Shown here piece after piece: positions 41,822 through 51,237 of a DNA stretch of 64,000 bases (position 1 is its first letter; the number at the start of each line of letters is the position of its first letter). Location of the stretch: the NCBI GenBank assembly GCA_032027125.1, contig JAVSMQ010000001.1, positions 2,766,075-2,830,074 on the forward strand, read 5' to 3'. The notes beneath the pieces are model-generated. The model was given only the letters and a program-made list of their open reading frames with translations. It was not told where the DNA came from and did not search any database. This DNA comes from JANJTB01 sp032027125 (lineage in GTDB: Bacteria; Bacteroidota; Ignavibacteria; Kapaibacteriales; UBA2268). A program made the position numbers and the translations under genes.

Positions 41822-44705
41822 AGATGCAAGGTTATTTCATAATTTAAGCATTCTTTTTATATCATTATTATTCATATCTATCATTACCACTTCCTGCTCT
41901 CCAAAATTGACTTTGCCGAAACAAAATTTAAGCTCAATTCAAGGTGAAGTGGAAAATACGGAAGAAGATGATATCGCACCGTCTCAGGAAAAAATTATTG
42001 ATTGTACAAAGCTATCAATTGACAGTCTGCACAAAATTAATCCAGTAATGTCTTCATCAGAGCAGATAAAAAATTTGTTTAATTATGATGAATCTCAAGC
42101 TGACATAACATTACAAACAGTGATAACGAATATGACAAGGAATGTCGAATCACTATATTTTACAGATGCACACTCCGGTTTTTCTTCTTTTTCCCATCCG
42201 CCTGCACCTGAATATTTGATGGGTCAGAATCTTCCGTTTGATAAAGATGAAAACGCCGGCGGGACTGATATTTTTAGTTTTGCACCCAATAAAAATAACC
42301 AAATCCGCTTCCGCAGTTTCAGTAAGATTAACAGTCCTTTCTGGGATTCGCACCCAACAGCCGTTACTCAAACAAACAGCAAAGGAATTTGCGTCACACT
42401 TCTGATTTTCTCATCTGACAGAAACAATCCGTTCAATAAGGCAGTAAATCTTGCAGGTGATACAATTTACGGCGGCTCGACAGATTTGTTCTACAGCTTT
42501 GGAGTTTACAAGGCTGATAATGAAAATAATGATAACCAAATTGCAAATTTCGACTGGACTGAAGCAAAGCCTCTTGCCGGAGTAAACTCAATTTCAAAAA
42601 ACGATGGCTCACCTTTTGTTTTCTGTCAGTGCTGCAATCCTACACTGCTGTTTTCAAGTAACAGGGACAGCCAAAATTCTATTGATTATGATATTTATGC
42701 TGCAAAATTAATTATTGATTTTGATAATCTGAAATTGGATGTTATAAGTTCACCGGAATTGATTGATGCTAAATCTCATAACGTTGATTCAACAACATTA
42801 GCCATAAATACAATTGCCGATGACAGATTTCCTTTTATACCATACCCGCATCAGGAAAAGGGTGGAGATAACTTTATTTATTTTTCTTCAGACAGAAACC
42901 GCAAACCTGCTGAAAAGCCTTGCGACTGCGAAACGGGCATAGACCGTACAGAAAATATTGGAGGATACGATATATATAAATATACTCTTCCCGAAAGATT
43001 TAACTGTCCCAAACCATTGGAACCTGTTAAACCTGTTATTTTCGAGCCGGAGTTATTTACTGAAATAACCCTGATTGATGCTGCAAATCCTGAGCAGCCC
43101 GTTAAGAATTCACTCATTAAGGTTACTGACTTTGAGGGTAATATTATCGCTGAAGCTAATGGAAAGAGCAGTCTTAGTGCAAAATTGGAGTTTGATAAAT
43201 CTTATAAAGCAAAAGGCGGCAGCACATTTAATGAAATGGACTGCCGGTCAAGTGAGGATATAATTTTCAGAGGTTATACAGGTGTAAATAAGTCAGTATT
43301 TGAAACTCTGCCGGATTCTTCGACTGCTATTGATACGGTTAAAGGTCTTACAATGCGTGCCGGCGAATTCATAAAAATGGATAAAATCTCGCAGAATACT
43401 GAAAAAGGGACTACTCAGGTAAAAGGTATTGAAACAGAAAGCAGATATGTGATTACCCAGGAAATAATTAATGCAAGGATTGTGTTTGATACGGTCTATT
43501 TTGATAAGCAGATTACAACCGTCAAATATTGGAATAAACTTGATATCCGCCCGGACTTATCCTCTGTTCCGGATGAATCACAGGTTCAATCTGCTTTGTT
43601 GGGAGAAGTTGAATCAGTAATTACGATGAATCAAAGTTTTAATATATCCAAACCCTTATCGAATGAAAAAATTATTCTGAAGGATACAATTTATCTACTG
43701 GCTGATTATGTTCTGAAACCGCCGTGTTACTGTGAATTTGGCGGGGTGCTGTCAGCATATCAGCAGAATGTACCGTATTTCCAGACCGGTTTCTGGGAAG
43801 TCAATTCGATTGACAATTACCGCCGTCATCTAAGAATGTTGGAATCTGCAAAATACGGCGAAGCAAAATGGATTGAACTTCATAAAAACAATCAGTATTT
43901 CGGTGAGGGTATGTACGGTCGTAATTCAAGATTCAATGAATATGAACATTATGCACGTGTTGTTGATACCAATCTGTCAAAGATGGCGGAAATGATTGCA
44001 GGCAATATCATACCGGCATTTAAGGTCATTGACAGCCTCACACCGGGAAGTAAATTAATTATCAGTCTCGATGCCTGGAGTGACCGCCGACCCGTTACCA
44101 GAGGCTGGTATATCGGCGACGAAGTCAATTATGTGGAAGGGTCGCTGATTGAAGGCAGCAGAGATTATGATATTGATTTCAAAAAGGTAGTTATTGATGA
44201 CAGAAGTTCTTTAAATCTTAACAACGATACTCTATCACGGCTTCGGGCTTACTACGGTTATAAGGAATTATTAAAAAAACTTTTGGATACGGCAGTTGTC
44301 GGACGCGGTTTTTATGATTACTATATTTCAGGGCAGACTCTGCTTCCTGATGATGAAAAATTGACACAAACCAATTTGAATCTTCCTTTTTCATTAAAGG
44401 CGGTCGAGGAATTGGTATATAATTCAAAGATTATAATTCTTTCAAAGGGAAATTATTTCGACTCAACTGAATATAAAATCCCGAGATATATCAAGGATAT
44501 TGATTCTTCACTCTTTATGCTCGATACAATCCGCAGGATAGATGTCAGAATCAACACACTACTCTATGAAGCGGGAAAACTGATTAAATCTCCCTGCTGC
44601 AATGAAAATTTACCCTGTGTTGACTATCGTAAATTACTTGATATGCGGTACGCAAAACCTGAAATTAATGCAGTTGACCCGAGAAAAAGAGAAAGGAAAA
44701 AATGA
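41817..44705 (+). CDS. Large envelope lipoprotein with PD40-like repeats and OmpA-like tail
   Basis: The protein is about 962 residues from the ATG at 41817. Residues 8-24 form a signal segment with lipobox T-T-S-C (Cys about residue 26). PD40/WD40-like strands appear in the first 350 residues (I-F-S-F-A-P-N-K-N-N, I-F-S-S-D-R-N-N, F-S-S-N-R-D-S-Q, Y-F-S-S-D-R-N-R). A possible carboxypeptidase-regulatory-like segment follows near 410. The C-terminal third contains L-I-I-S-L-D-A-W-S-D-R-R and L-S-R-L-R-A-Y-Y-G-Y, reminiscent of an OmpA peptidoglycan-binding domain with insertions. The frame is open back to 41460, but that part translates three intergenic repeats and is not believable as protein. 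It ends a four-gene envelope cluster. Confidence 0.68.
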   Translation: MTDARLFHNLSILFISLLFISIITTSCSPKLTLPKQNLSSIQGEVENTEEDDIAPSQEKIIDCTKLSIDSLHKINPVMSSSEQIKNLFNYDESQADITLQTVITNMTRNVESLYFTDAHSGFSSFSHPPAPEYLMGQNLPFDKDENAGGTDIFSFAPNKNNQIRFRSFSKINSPFWDSHPTAVTQTNSKGICVTLLIFSSDRNNPFNKAVNLAGDTIYGGSTDLFYSFGVYKADNENNDNQIANFDWTEAKPLAGVNSISKNDGSPFVFCQCCNPTLLFSSNRDSQNSIDYDIYAAKLIIDFDNLKLDVISSPELIDAKSHNVDSTTLAINTIADDRFPFIPYPHQEKGGDNFIYFSSDRNRKPAEKPCDCETGIDRTENIGGYDIYKYTLPERFNCPKPLEPVKPVIFEPELFTEITLIDAANPEQPVKNSLIKVTDFEGNIIAEANGKSSLSAKLEFDKSYKAKGGSTFNEMDCRSSEDIIFRGYTGVNKSVFETLPDSSTAIDTVKGLTMRAGEFIKMDKISQNTEKGTTQVKGIETESRYVITQEIINARIVFDTVYFDKQITTVKYWNKLDIRPDLSSVPDESQVQSALLGEVESVITMNQSFNISKPLSNEKIILKDTIYLLADYVLKPPCYCEFGGVLSAYQQNVPYFQTGFWEVNSIDNYRRHLRMLESAKYGEAKWIELHKNNQYFGEGMYGRNSRFNEYEHYARVVDTNLSKMAEMIAGNIIPAFKVIDSLTPGSKLIISLDAWSDRRPVTRGWYIGDEVNYVEGSLIEGSRDYDIDFKKVVIDDRSSLNLNNDTLSRLRAYYGYKELLKKLLDTAVVGRGFYDYYISGQTLLPDDEKLTQTNLNLPFSLKAVEELVYNSKIIILSKGNYFDSTEYKIPRYIKDIDSSLFMLDTIRRIDVRINTLLYEAGKLIKSPCCNENLPCVDYRKLLDMRYAKPEINAVDPRKRERKK

Positions 44706-44767
44706 TTTTTTAAACCGGCTGTTTTACTTCGCCGGTCGGCTTACTTTTTAAATTAATTGGTGTTTTT

Positions 44768-46168
44768 ATGAAAAAGTTTTTATTTGTTTTATCTGTTATT
44801 TTAATATTTTGTAATCATAATTTAAAAGCTGAAAAGATATTTGGTTGGGGAAGTAATGATTCTTATCAGCTTGGCGATGGTAATATAAGAGAACATACAA
44901 GTCCTGTCCAGTTAGGCAATGATGCAAACTGGTCGAAAGTGGCTTGTGGGAGTATTCATAGTTTAGCCCTAAATATCAACGGTACTCTTTGGGCGTGGGG
45001 TTGGAATACTGATTATCAACTAGGTGATGGCACATCGGAAACCCGAATAAGTCCTTTACAAATTGGCAGTGAAACAAATTGGTCTAAAGTGTCTTGTGGG
45101 AGTTCCCATAATATAGCCATAAAGAGCGACGGCACTCTTTGGGCGTGGGGTTTAAATGAATATGGACGGCTTGGTGATGGTACAACAATAAGCCGCATAA
45201 GTCCTGTTCAAATTGGCATTGAAACAAACTGGTCGCAAGTAGCTTGTGGGTGGGCTCATAATTTAGCCATAAAGAGTGATGGCACTCTTTGGGCGTGGGG
45301 TAAGAATGAATATGGTCAGCTTGGTGATGGCACAAAAATTAACCGTTCAAGTCCTGTACAAATAGGGAATGATACAAACTGGTCGCAAGTAACTTGTGGT
45401 GTTTACCATAGTATAGCCATAAAGAACGACGGTACACTTTGGGCTTGGGGTTATAATTTTTATGGGCAACTTGGTGATGGTACAGAAACAAATCGTATAA
45501 GTCCAGTGCAAATAGTCAGTGGAACAAACTGGTTGAAAGTTACTTGTGGATATAGACATAGTATAGCCATAAAGAGCGATGGCACGCTTTGGACTTGGGG
45601 TGATAATGAATTTGGTAAACTTGGTGATGGCACTCAAACGAACCGCAAAAGTCCTGTTCAAATTGGCAACGAAGCAAACTGGTCAAAAGTATCTTGTGGT
45701 AGTGATCATAATATAGCCATAAAGAGCGACGGTACACTATGGGCTTGGGGGAGTAATTTTTATGGTCAACTTGGCGATGGAACAAAAACGAACCGAACAA
45801 TTCCTATTCGAATTGGCATCGAAGCAAACTGGTTGCAAATAGCTTGTGGAATGCATTTTAGTATTGGAATTACAAAATTAATTAATAATGTTGATTATAC
45901 AAAAGCTGAAATATTTAATTTCAAAGCCAGTCCAAATCCATTTTTCGATGAAGTAAATATTGAATTTAGTTTACTTTCTTTCAATAAAGTTAGTTTACAA
46001 GTTTATGACTTAAACGGCTCTGAAACAAGTACTCTTTTTGAGGGCAGTCTTGATGCAGGCACTCATAAATATACCCTTGAAGGTTCAAGCTTTGCAAGTG
46101 GCGAATATACAGTAATTCTCACAATCGGTAAAGAGCGTTTTCTCAGGAAAGTGATTAGAGTGAAGTAG
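44768..46168 (+). CDS. RCC1-repeat T9SS cargo protein, copy 1
   Basis: This 466-residue protein has a signal peptide (M-K-K-F-L-F to L-K-A-E), seven RCC1 repeats of about 49-50 residues (each with L-W-A-W-G-x-N-x-x-G-Q-L-G-D-G and S-H-x-x-A-I-K-S-D-G-T) and a type IX sorting domain (A-S-P-N-P-F-F-D-E-V-N-I-E-F then G-E-Y-T-V-I-L-T-I-G-K-E-R-F). Seven repeats close a complete RCC1 propeller. It should be secreted through the outer membrane; binding partners are unknown. It is the first of four tandem copies. Confidence 0.88.
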   Translation: MKKFLFVLSVILIFCNHNLKAEKIFGWGSNDSYQLGDGNIREHTSPVQLGNDANWSKVACGSIHSLALNINGTLWAWGWNTDYQLGDGTSETRISPLQIGSETNWSKVSCGSSHNIAIKSDGTLWAWGLNEYGRLGDGTTISRISPVQIGIETNWSQVACGWAHNLAIKSDGTLWAWGKNEYGQLGDGTKINRSSPVQIGNDTNWSQVTCGVYHSIAIKNDGTLWAWGYNFYGQLGDGTETNRISPVQIVSGTNWLKVTCGYRHSIAIKSDGTLWTWGDNEFGKLGDGTQTNRKSPVQIGNEANWSKVSCGSDHNIAIKSDGTLWAWGSNFYGQLGDGTKTNRTIPIRIGIEANWLQIACGMHFSIGITKLINNVDYTKAEIFNFKASPNPFFDEVNIEFSLLSFNKVSLQVYDLNGSETSTLFEGSLDAGTHKYTLEGSSFASGEYTVILTIGKERFLRKVIRVK

Positions 46169-46175
46169 AGTTAAT

Positions 46176-46220
46176 TATATCAAATTTGGACAAAAATTGG
46201 AGAAATTTTTGAAGATGTAA
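46176..46220 (+). pseudogene. Sorting-domain 3' scar 1
   Basis: Fourteen codons plus TAA read Y-I-K-F-G-Q-K-L-E-K-F-L-K-M, like the end of a type IX sorting domain of a different subfamily from the RCC1 proteins. It lies 8 bases after the stop of RCC1 copy 1, in another frame. Compare 50087-50164 and 51084-51149. Confidence 0.55.
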
Positions 46221-46244
46221 TATTCTATAAACTACATAATTCTT

Positions 46245-46261
46245 AAACTTTCGGAAAGTTT
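46245..46261. repeat. Small palindrome AAACTTTCGGAAAGTTT
   Basis: A perfect 8+1+8 palindrome in the 196-base gap between RCC1 copies 1 and 2. It may act as a weak terminator. Confidence 0.55.
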
Positions 46262-46364
46262 AACATTGTATCATTTAAATAAATTCAGGGACATTCTTCA
46301 TTTTCAACTGTCAAATTGAATATTAGAAGTTAAATTTAAAAATAAATTATTTATTGGAGTATTT

Positions 46365-47765
46365 ATGAAAAAGTTTTTATATGTTTTATTTGTTCTATCA
46401 GTAGTATTTAACATTGATTTGAAAGCTGAAAAGTTATTTGGCTGGGGTGGTAATTTAGACGGACAGCTTGGAGATGGCACAACAACACCCCGCAAAAGTC
46501 CTGTTCAAATTGGCAGTGAAACAAACTGGTCGCAAATAGCTTGTGGGTATGATCATAGTATTGCCATAAAGAGTGACGGTACACTTTGGGCTTGGGGTTA
46601 TAATTATTGGGGTCAGCTTGGCGATAGTATAATCTCAGAAAGTAATACTCCCGTTCAAGTGGGTAGTGAAATAAACTGGTCAAAAGTAGCTTGCGGGAAT
46701 GGTCATAGTTTAGCCATAAAGAGTGACGGCACACTTTGGGCTTGGGGTAATAATTTTTTTGGTCAGCTTGGCGATGGCACTACAACAATCCGCAGAAGCT
46801 CTGTTCAAATAGGTAGCGACAAAAACTGGTCGCAAGTTGTTTGTGGGGAGAGACATAGTATAGCCATAAAGAACGACGGTACACTGTGGGCGTGGGGTCG
46901 TAATGTTAATGGTGAACTTGGGGATGGCACACAAACAATCCGCAAAAGTCCTGTTCAAATTAGCAGTGAAACAAACTGGTCGCAAGTAGCTTGTGGTGAT
47001 TGGTATAGTATAGCCATTAAGAGTGATGGCACTCTTTGGGCGTGGGGTGATAATGGATATGGTCAACTTGGTGATGGTACAACTGATGGTAAAACAAGTC
47101 CTGAACAAATTGGCAACGAGGCAAACTGGTCGTATGTATCTGCTGGAGGAGAGCATAGTTTAGCAATGAAGAAGGACGGCTCACTTTGGGCTTGGGGAAG
47201 AAATTATGAAGGTCAGCTTGGAGTTGGGACTATAAAAGTCTGCACAAGTCCAATACAAATAGACAGCCAGGCAAAATGGTTACAAATAGCAGCTGGGTCG
47301 TCACATAGCATAGCCATAAAGGACGACGGTACTCTCTGGGTATGGGGATTTAATGAGTCTGGTCAGCTTGGCGATGGCACAACAACAGACCGCAAAATTC
47401 CAGTACAAATTGGCAGCGAAGCAAGCTGGTCGCAAGTAGCTTGTGGGTCAGATTTTAGTTTTGGATTAAAGACATTAATTGATAATGTGGAAGATTCAAG
47501 AGCTGAAAAATTTAATTTCAATGCAAGTCCGAATCCATTTTTTGATGAAGTAAATATTGAATTTAATTTGCCTGCGAGCAACAAAGTTAGTTTACAGGTT
47601 TATGACCTAAGCGGCTCTGAAATAAGCACACTTTTTGAGGGTAGTCTTGATGTAGGAACTCATAAATATACCCTTGAAGGTACAAACCTTGCAAGTGGTG
47701 AATATACAGTAATACTCACAATCGGTAAAGAGCGTTTTGCCAGGAAAGTGATTAGAGTAAAGTAG
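46365..47765 (+). CDS. RCC1-repeat T9SS cargo protein, copy 2
   Basis: This 466-residue protein has the same plan as copy 1: signal peptide, seven RCC1 blades (first G-W-G-G-N-L-D-G-Q-L-G-D-G, last W-G-F-N-E-S-G-Q-L-G-D-G) and a C-terminal sorting domain. Blade 6 is atypical (G-Q-L-G-V-G and S-A-G-G-E-H-S-L-A-M-K) and the same variant is found in copy 3, so copies 2 and 3 are closer to each other than to copy 1. Confidence 0.88.
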   Translation: MKKFLYVLFVLSVVFNIDLKAEKLFGWGGNLDGQLGDGTTTPRKSPVQIGSETNWSQIACGYDHSIAIKSDGTLWAWGYNYWGQLGDSIISESNTPVQVGSEINWSKVACGNGHSLAIKSDGTLWAWGNNFFGQLGDGTTTIRRSSVQIGSDKNWSQVVCGERHSIAIKNDGTLWAWGRNVNGELGDGTQTIRKSPVQISSETNWSQVACGDWYSIAIKSDGTLWAWGDNGYGQLGDGTTDGKTSPEQIGNEANWSYVSAGGEHSLAMKKDGSLWAWGRNYEGQLGVGTIKVCTSPIQIDSQAKWLQIAAGSSHSIAIKDDGTLWVWGFNESGQLGDGTTTDRKIPVQIGSEASWSQVACGSDFSFGLKTLIDNVEDSRAEKFNFNASPNPFFDEVNIEFNLPASNKVSLQVYDLSGSEISTLFEGSLDVGTHKYTLEGTNLASGEYTVILTIGKERFARKVIRVK

Positions 47766-47808
47766 AGTTTTTTTTAAAGGAAATTTGGAAATAAAGCTTG
47801 GAGTTTTT

Positions 47809-49206
47809 ATGAAAAAGTATTTATGTATTTTATTTGTAATATCAATATTATTTAACATTGATTTAAAAGCTCAAAAGTTGTTTGGATGGGGCAGAAATTT
47901 TGATGGTCAGCTTGGAGATAGCACTAAAACAGACCATTTAAGTACTGTTCAAATAGGCAGCGAAACAAACTGGTTCCAAGTAGCTTGTGGGGATAGACAT
48001 ACTATAGCCATTAAGAGCGACGGGACACTTTGGGCTTGGGGTAGAAATTTTGGTAGGCTTGGCGATGGCACAACAATAAGCCGAACAAGTCCTGTTCAAA
48101 TCGAGAGTGGAACAAACTGGTCACAAGTAGATTGTGGGGATATGCATAGTATAGCCATAAAAACTGATGGTACACTTTGGGCTTGGGGTGATAATCAGCG
48201 AGGACAGCTTGGAGATAGCACTAAAACAGACCGTTTATGTCCTGTCCGTATTGGCAACGAATCAAATTGGTTACAAGTTGCTTGTGGGGTTTGGCATAGT
48301 ATAGCCATAAAGAAAGACGGTACACTTTGGGCTTGGGGTGATAATCAGAGTTGTCAGCTTGGAGATAGCACAAAAATAAGCCGTACAAGTCCTGTACAAA
48401 TTGGCAGCGATGCAAACTGGTCGAAAGTATCCTGTGGGGCGAACCATAGTATTGCTATAAAGAACGACGGTTCACTTTGGGCTTGGGGTAATAATTATAA
48501 TGGCGAGGTTGGTGATAACACAAAAAATGAACGTACAAGTCCTGTTCGTATTGGCAACGAAACAAACTGGTCGGAATTAACAGCTGGAGGTTCTCATAGT
48601 TTAGCAATGAAGCAGGATGGCTCCCTTTGGGTTTGGGGAAGAAATTTTGAAGGTCAGCTTGGCGTTGGAACAATAAAAATTAGTACAAGTCCAATACAAA
48701 TAGAGAGCCAAGTAAAATGGTCACAAATAGCAGCTGGGTTGACACATAGCATAGCCATAAAGAGCGACGGTACTCTTTGGACTTGGGGTGAAAATTATTT
48801 TGGTCAGCTTGGTACTGGTGATACAACAGACCGCACAAGTCCTGTTCAAATAGGCAACGGAACAAACTGGTCGAAAGTAGCTTGTTGGACATTTTTTAGT
48901 TTTGGATTAACGACATTAATTGATAATGTGGAAGATTCAAGAGCTGAAACAATTAATTTCAATGCAAGTCCGAATCCATTTTTCGATGAAGTAAATATAG
49001 AATTTAATTTGACTTCGGGCAACAAAGTTAGTTTACAGGTTTATAACCTAAGCGGCTCTGAAATAAGTACACTTTTTGAGGGTAGTCTTGATGCAGGCAC
49101 TCATACTTATACCCTTGAGGGTACAAACATTGCAAGTGGTGAATATACAGTAATTCTCACAATCGGTAAAGAGCGTTTTGTCAGGAAAGTGATTAGAGTA
49201 AAGTAG
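47809..49206 (+). CDS. RCC1-repeat T9SS cargo protein, copy 3
   Basis: This protein of about 465 residues starts at the ATG at 47809 (M-K-K-Y-L-C), which gives a normal signal peptide; a TTG frame 8 codons upstream (47785) is less likely. It has seven RCC1 blades, one shortened (W-G-R-N-F-G-R-L-G-D-G), and the sorting domain. The 50 bases before its start are identical to those before copy 4, pointing to a recent duplication. Confidence 0.87.
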   Translation: MKKYLCILFVISILFNIDLKAQKLFGWGRNFDGQLGDSTKTDHLSTVQIGSETNWFQVACGDRHTIAIKSDGTLWAWGRNFGRLGDGTTISRTSPVQIESGTNWSQVDCGDMHSIAIKTDGTLWAWGDNQRGQLGDSTKTDRLCPVRIGNESNWLQVACGVWHSIAIKKDGTLWAWGDNQSCQLGDSTKISRTSPVQIGSDANWSKVSCGANHSIAIKNDGSLWAWGNNYNGEVGDNTKNERTSPVRIGNETNWSELTAGGSHSLAMKQDGSLWVWGRNFEGQLGVGTIKISTSPIQIESQVKWSQIAAGLTHSIAIKSDGTLWTWGENYFGQLGTGDTTDRTSPVQIGNGTNWSKVACWTFFSFGLTTLIDNVEDSRAETINFNASPNPFFDEVNIEFNLTSGNKVSLQVYNLSGSEISTLFEGSLDAGTHTYTLEGTNIASGEYTVILTIGKERFVRKVIRVK

Positions 49207-49248
49207 AATTTTTTTAAAGGAAATTTGGAAATAAAGCTTGGAGTTTTT

Positions 49249-50049
49249 ATGAAAAAGTATTTATGTCTATTATTTGTAATTTCAATATTATTTAACATTG
49301 ATTTGAAAGCTGAAAAATTGTTTGGCTGGGTTAGAAATAGTGATTGCCAGCTTGGAGATAGCACTAAAACAGACCACACAAGTCCTGTACAATTAGGCAG
49401 TGAAGCAAACTGGGTGCAAGTAGTTGGTGGGGAGAGAAATAGTATAGCCATAAAGAACGACGGTACACTTTGGGCTTGGGGTTATAATTATTGGGGTCAG
49501 CTTGGTGATGGCTCGTCAACAAACCGCAAAAGTCCTGTCCAAATAGGTATTGAAACAAACTGGTCAAAAGTAGCTTGTGGGTTTCGTCATAGTATAGCCA
49601 TAAAGAGCGATGGCACACTTTGGGCGTGGGGTTCTAATGACTATGGACAGCTTGGAGATGGTACAACAATAAGCCGCATAAGTCCTGTTCAAATTGGCAT
49701 CGAAGCAAACTTGTCAAAAGTAGCTTGTGGGTCAGATTTTAGTTTTGGATTAACGACATTAATTGATGATGTAGAAGATTCAAGGGCTGAAATGTTTAAT
49801 TTCAAAGCAAGTCCGAATCCATTTTTCGATGAAATAAATATAGAATTTAGTTTACCTTTTTTCAATAAAATTAGTTTACAAGTTTATGACCTAAACGGCT
49901 CTGAAGTAAGTACACTTTTTGAGGGCAGTCTTGAAGCAGGCACTCATAAATATACCCTTGAAGGCAATAACCTTGCAAGTGGTGAATATACAGTAATTCT
50001 CACAATCGGTAAAGAGCGTTTTGTCAGGAAAGTGATTAGAGTGAAGTAG
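49249..50049 (+). CDS. RCC1-repeat T9SS cargo protein, copy 4 (three blades only)
   Basis: This protein of about 266 residues has the same signal peptide and sorting domain as copy 3 but only three RCC1 blades. The missing length, about 196 residues, equals four blades, so it arose by an in-frame deletion between repeats. The first blade is also degenerate (G-W-V-R-N-S-D-C-Q-L-G-D-S). Three blades cannot close a normal seven-bladed propeller, so it is either non-functional or assembles with another chain. Confidence 0.85.
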   Translation: MKKYLCLLFVISILFNIDLKAEKLFGWVRNSDCQLGDSTKTDHTSPVQLGSEANWVQVVGGERNSIAIKNDGTLWAWGYNYWGQLGDGSSTNRKSPVQIGIETNWSKVACGFRHSIAIKSDGTLWAWGSNDYGQLGDGTTISRISPVQIGIEANLSKVACGSDFSFGLTTLIDDVEDSRAEMFNFKASPNPFFDEINIEFSLPFFNKISLQVYDLNGSEVSTLFEGSLEAGTHKYTLEGNNLASGEYTVILTIGKERFVRKVIRVK

Positions 50050-50059
50050 AGTTTGTTAT

Positions 50060-50092
50060 ATTCATCCGATGACTCAAAGTCATAGGATGAAT
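50060..50092. repeat. Inverted repeat ATTCATCCGATGACT / AGTCATAGGATGAAT
   Basis: Fifteen-base arms with one mismatch and a 3-base loop lie directly after RCC1 copy 4 and probably end its transcript. The right arm overlaps the beginning of the sorting-domain scar. Confidence 0.7.
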
Positions 50093-50164
50093 ATAGAGAG
50101 ATTACATGCCGGAGTATATTATATCAAAATCGGGGATAAAGTAGAAAAGTTTGTGAAGATGTGA
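50087..50164 (+). pseudogene. Sorting-domain 3' scar 2
   Basis: A 25-codon frame reads M-N-I-E-R-L-H-A-G-V-Y-Y-I-K-I-G-D-K-V-E then K-F-V-K-M and stops. This is a typical ending of type IX sorting domains (G-V-Y-x-x-x-I-G-D-K-x-x-K-F-x-x). The rest of such a gene is absent. It follows RCC1 copy 4. Confidence 0.65.
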
Positions 50165-50244
50165 TTATTAGAAAAATGCTCAAATATATGTAGAAATTTA
50201 AGTTAAATAAATATAATTGTCTTTAAAATAATTTGAAAATCATT

Positions 50245-51075
50245 ATGAATGACCCCAAAACTAAACTTGCTATTTTTAGAGGAAAAGAAATTAGAAAAAC
50301 CATCCATAATAATGAGTGGTGGTTTAGCGTGGCTGACGTTTGCAGAGTTTTAACCGAGAGCGCTGATGCAGGTGCCTACTGGCGAAAGCTTAAGCAAAGA
50401 TTGAACAATGAAGGAAGTGAGGTCGTGACATTTTGTCACGGACTGAAATTGTTAGCTTCAGATGGCAAGAAATATTTAACGGACTGTGCAAATACAGAAG
50501 GATTATTTAGAATTATTCAATCCATACCATCTCTAAAAGCTGAACCATTTAAGCTCTGGCTTGCAAAAGTAGGTTATGAAAGAATTCAGGAAATTGAAGA
50601 CCCCGAGCTTGCTACAAAAAGAACAAGGGCTCTTTACAAGGCAAAAGGATACAGCGATGATTGGATTGAAAAGAGATTACGAGGCATTGCAATCCGCGAA
50701 GAATTGACTGATGAATGGAAAAATCGGGGAGTCAAAGAACAAAAGGAATATGCAATTTTAAATGCCGAAATCAGCAACGCCACATTTGGAATGACTCCAT
50801 CAGAATACAAGAAATTCAAGAACCTTAAGAATGAAAATTTAAGAGACCACATGAACGATTTAGAACTGATTTTTTCTATGCTTGGTGAACGGGCTACATC
50901 TGAAATTACTAAAACAAATGATACCATCGGTTTTGATAAACTAAAGGATGATGCATATCAAGGGGGCAAAATTGCAGGTGATGCTAAAATCGCACTTGAG
51001 AAGAAGACAGGAAAAAAAGTAAGTACAAAGAATAATTATTTACTTCATTCTCAAAACAAAAAATTATTAGATTAG
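50245..51075 (+). CDS. BRO-N domain protein (phage antirepressor-like)
   Basis: This protein of about 276 residues has an N-terminal BRO domain: K-L-A-I-F-R-G-K-E-I-R-K, E-W-W-F-S-V-A-D-V-C-R-V-L, Y-W-R-K-L-K-Q-R-L and L-L-A-S-D-G-K-K-Y-L-T-D. The C-terminal part (K-A-K-G-Y-S-D-D-W-I-E-K-R-L then G-E-R-A-T-S-E-I-T) is shared with DinD-like/BRO proteins. Such proteins bind DNA and are common in phages and mobile islands. The start is the ATG at 50245; a TTG 4 codons upstream is possible. Confidence 0.8.
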   Translation: MNDPKTKLAIFRGKEIRKTIHNNEWWFSVADVCRVLTESADAGAYWRKLKQRLNNEGSEVVTFCHGLKLLASDGKKYLTDCANTEGLFRIIQSIPSLKAEPFKLWLAKVGYERIQEIEDPELATKRTRALYKAKGYSDDWIEKRLRGIAIREELTDEWKNRGVKEQKEYAILNAEISNATFGMTPSEYKKFKNLKNENLRDHMNDLELIFSMLGERATSEITKTNDTIGFDKLKDDAYQGGKIAGDAKIALEKKTGKKVSTKNNYLLHSQNKKLLD

Positions 51076-51083
51076 TTTAATGT

Positions 51084-51149
51084 TTTCCATCAGGAGTGTA
51101 TTATATAAAAATCGGAGATAGAGTAGAGAAGTTTGTTGTATTGGATTGA
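51084..51149 (+). pseudogene. Sorting-domain 3' scar 3
   Basis: Twenty-one codons and a stop read F-P-S-G-V-Y-Y-I-K-I-G-D-R-V-E-K-F-V-V-L. It is nearly identical to the scar at 50087-50164 and lies 8 bases after the BRO-N gene, in a different frame. The two scars bracket the BRO-N gene. Confidence 0.65.
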
Positions 51150-51237
51150 GGAAAGTTTATATTTGATTTTAAATAATTTAATAAAATTATACCAAGTGCG
51201 TTTATACTATTGTAATATAAATTTATAATATAATAAA

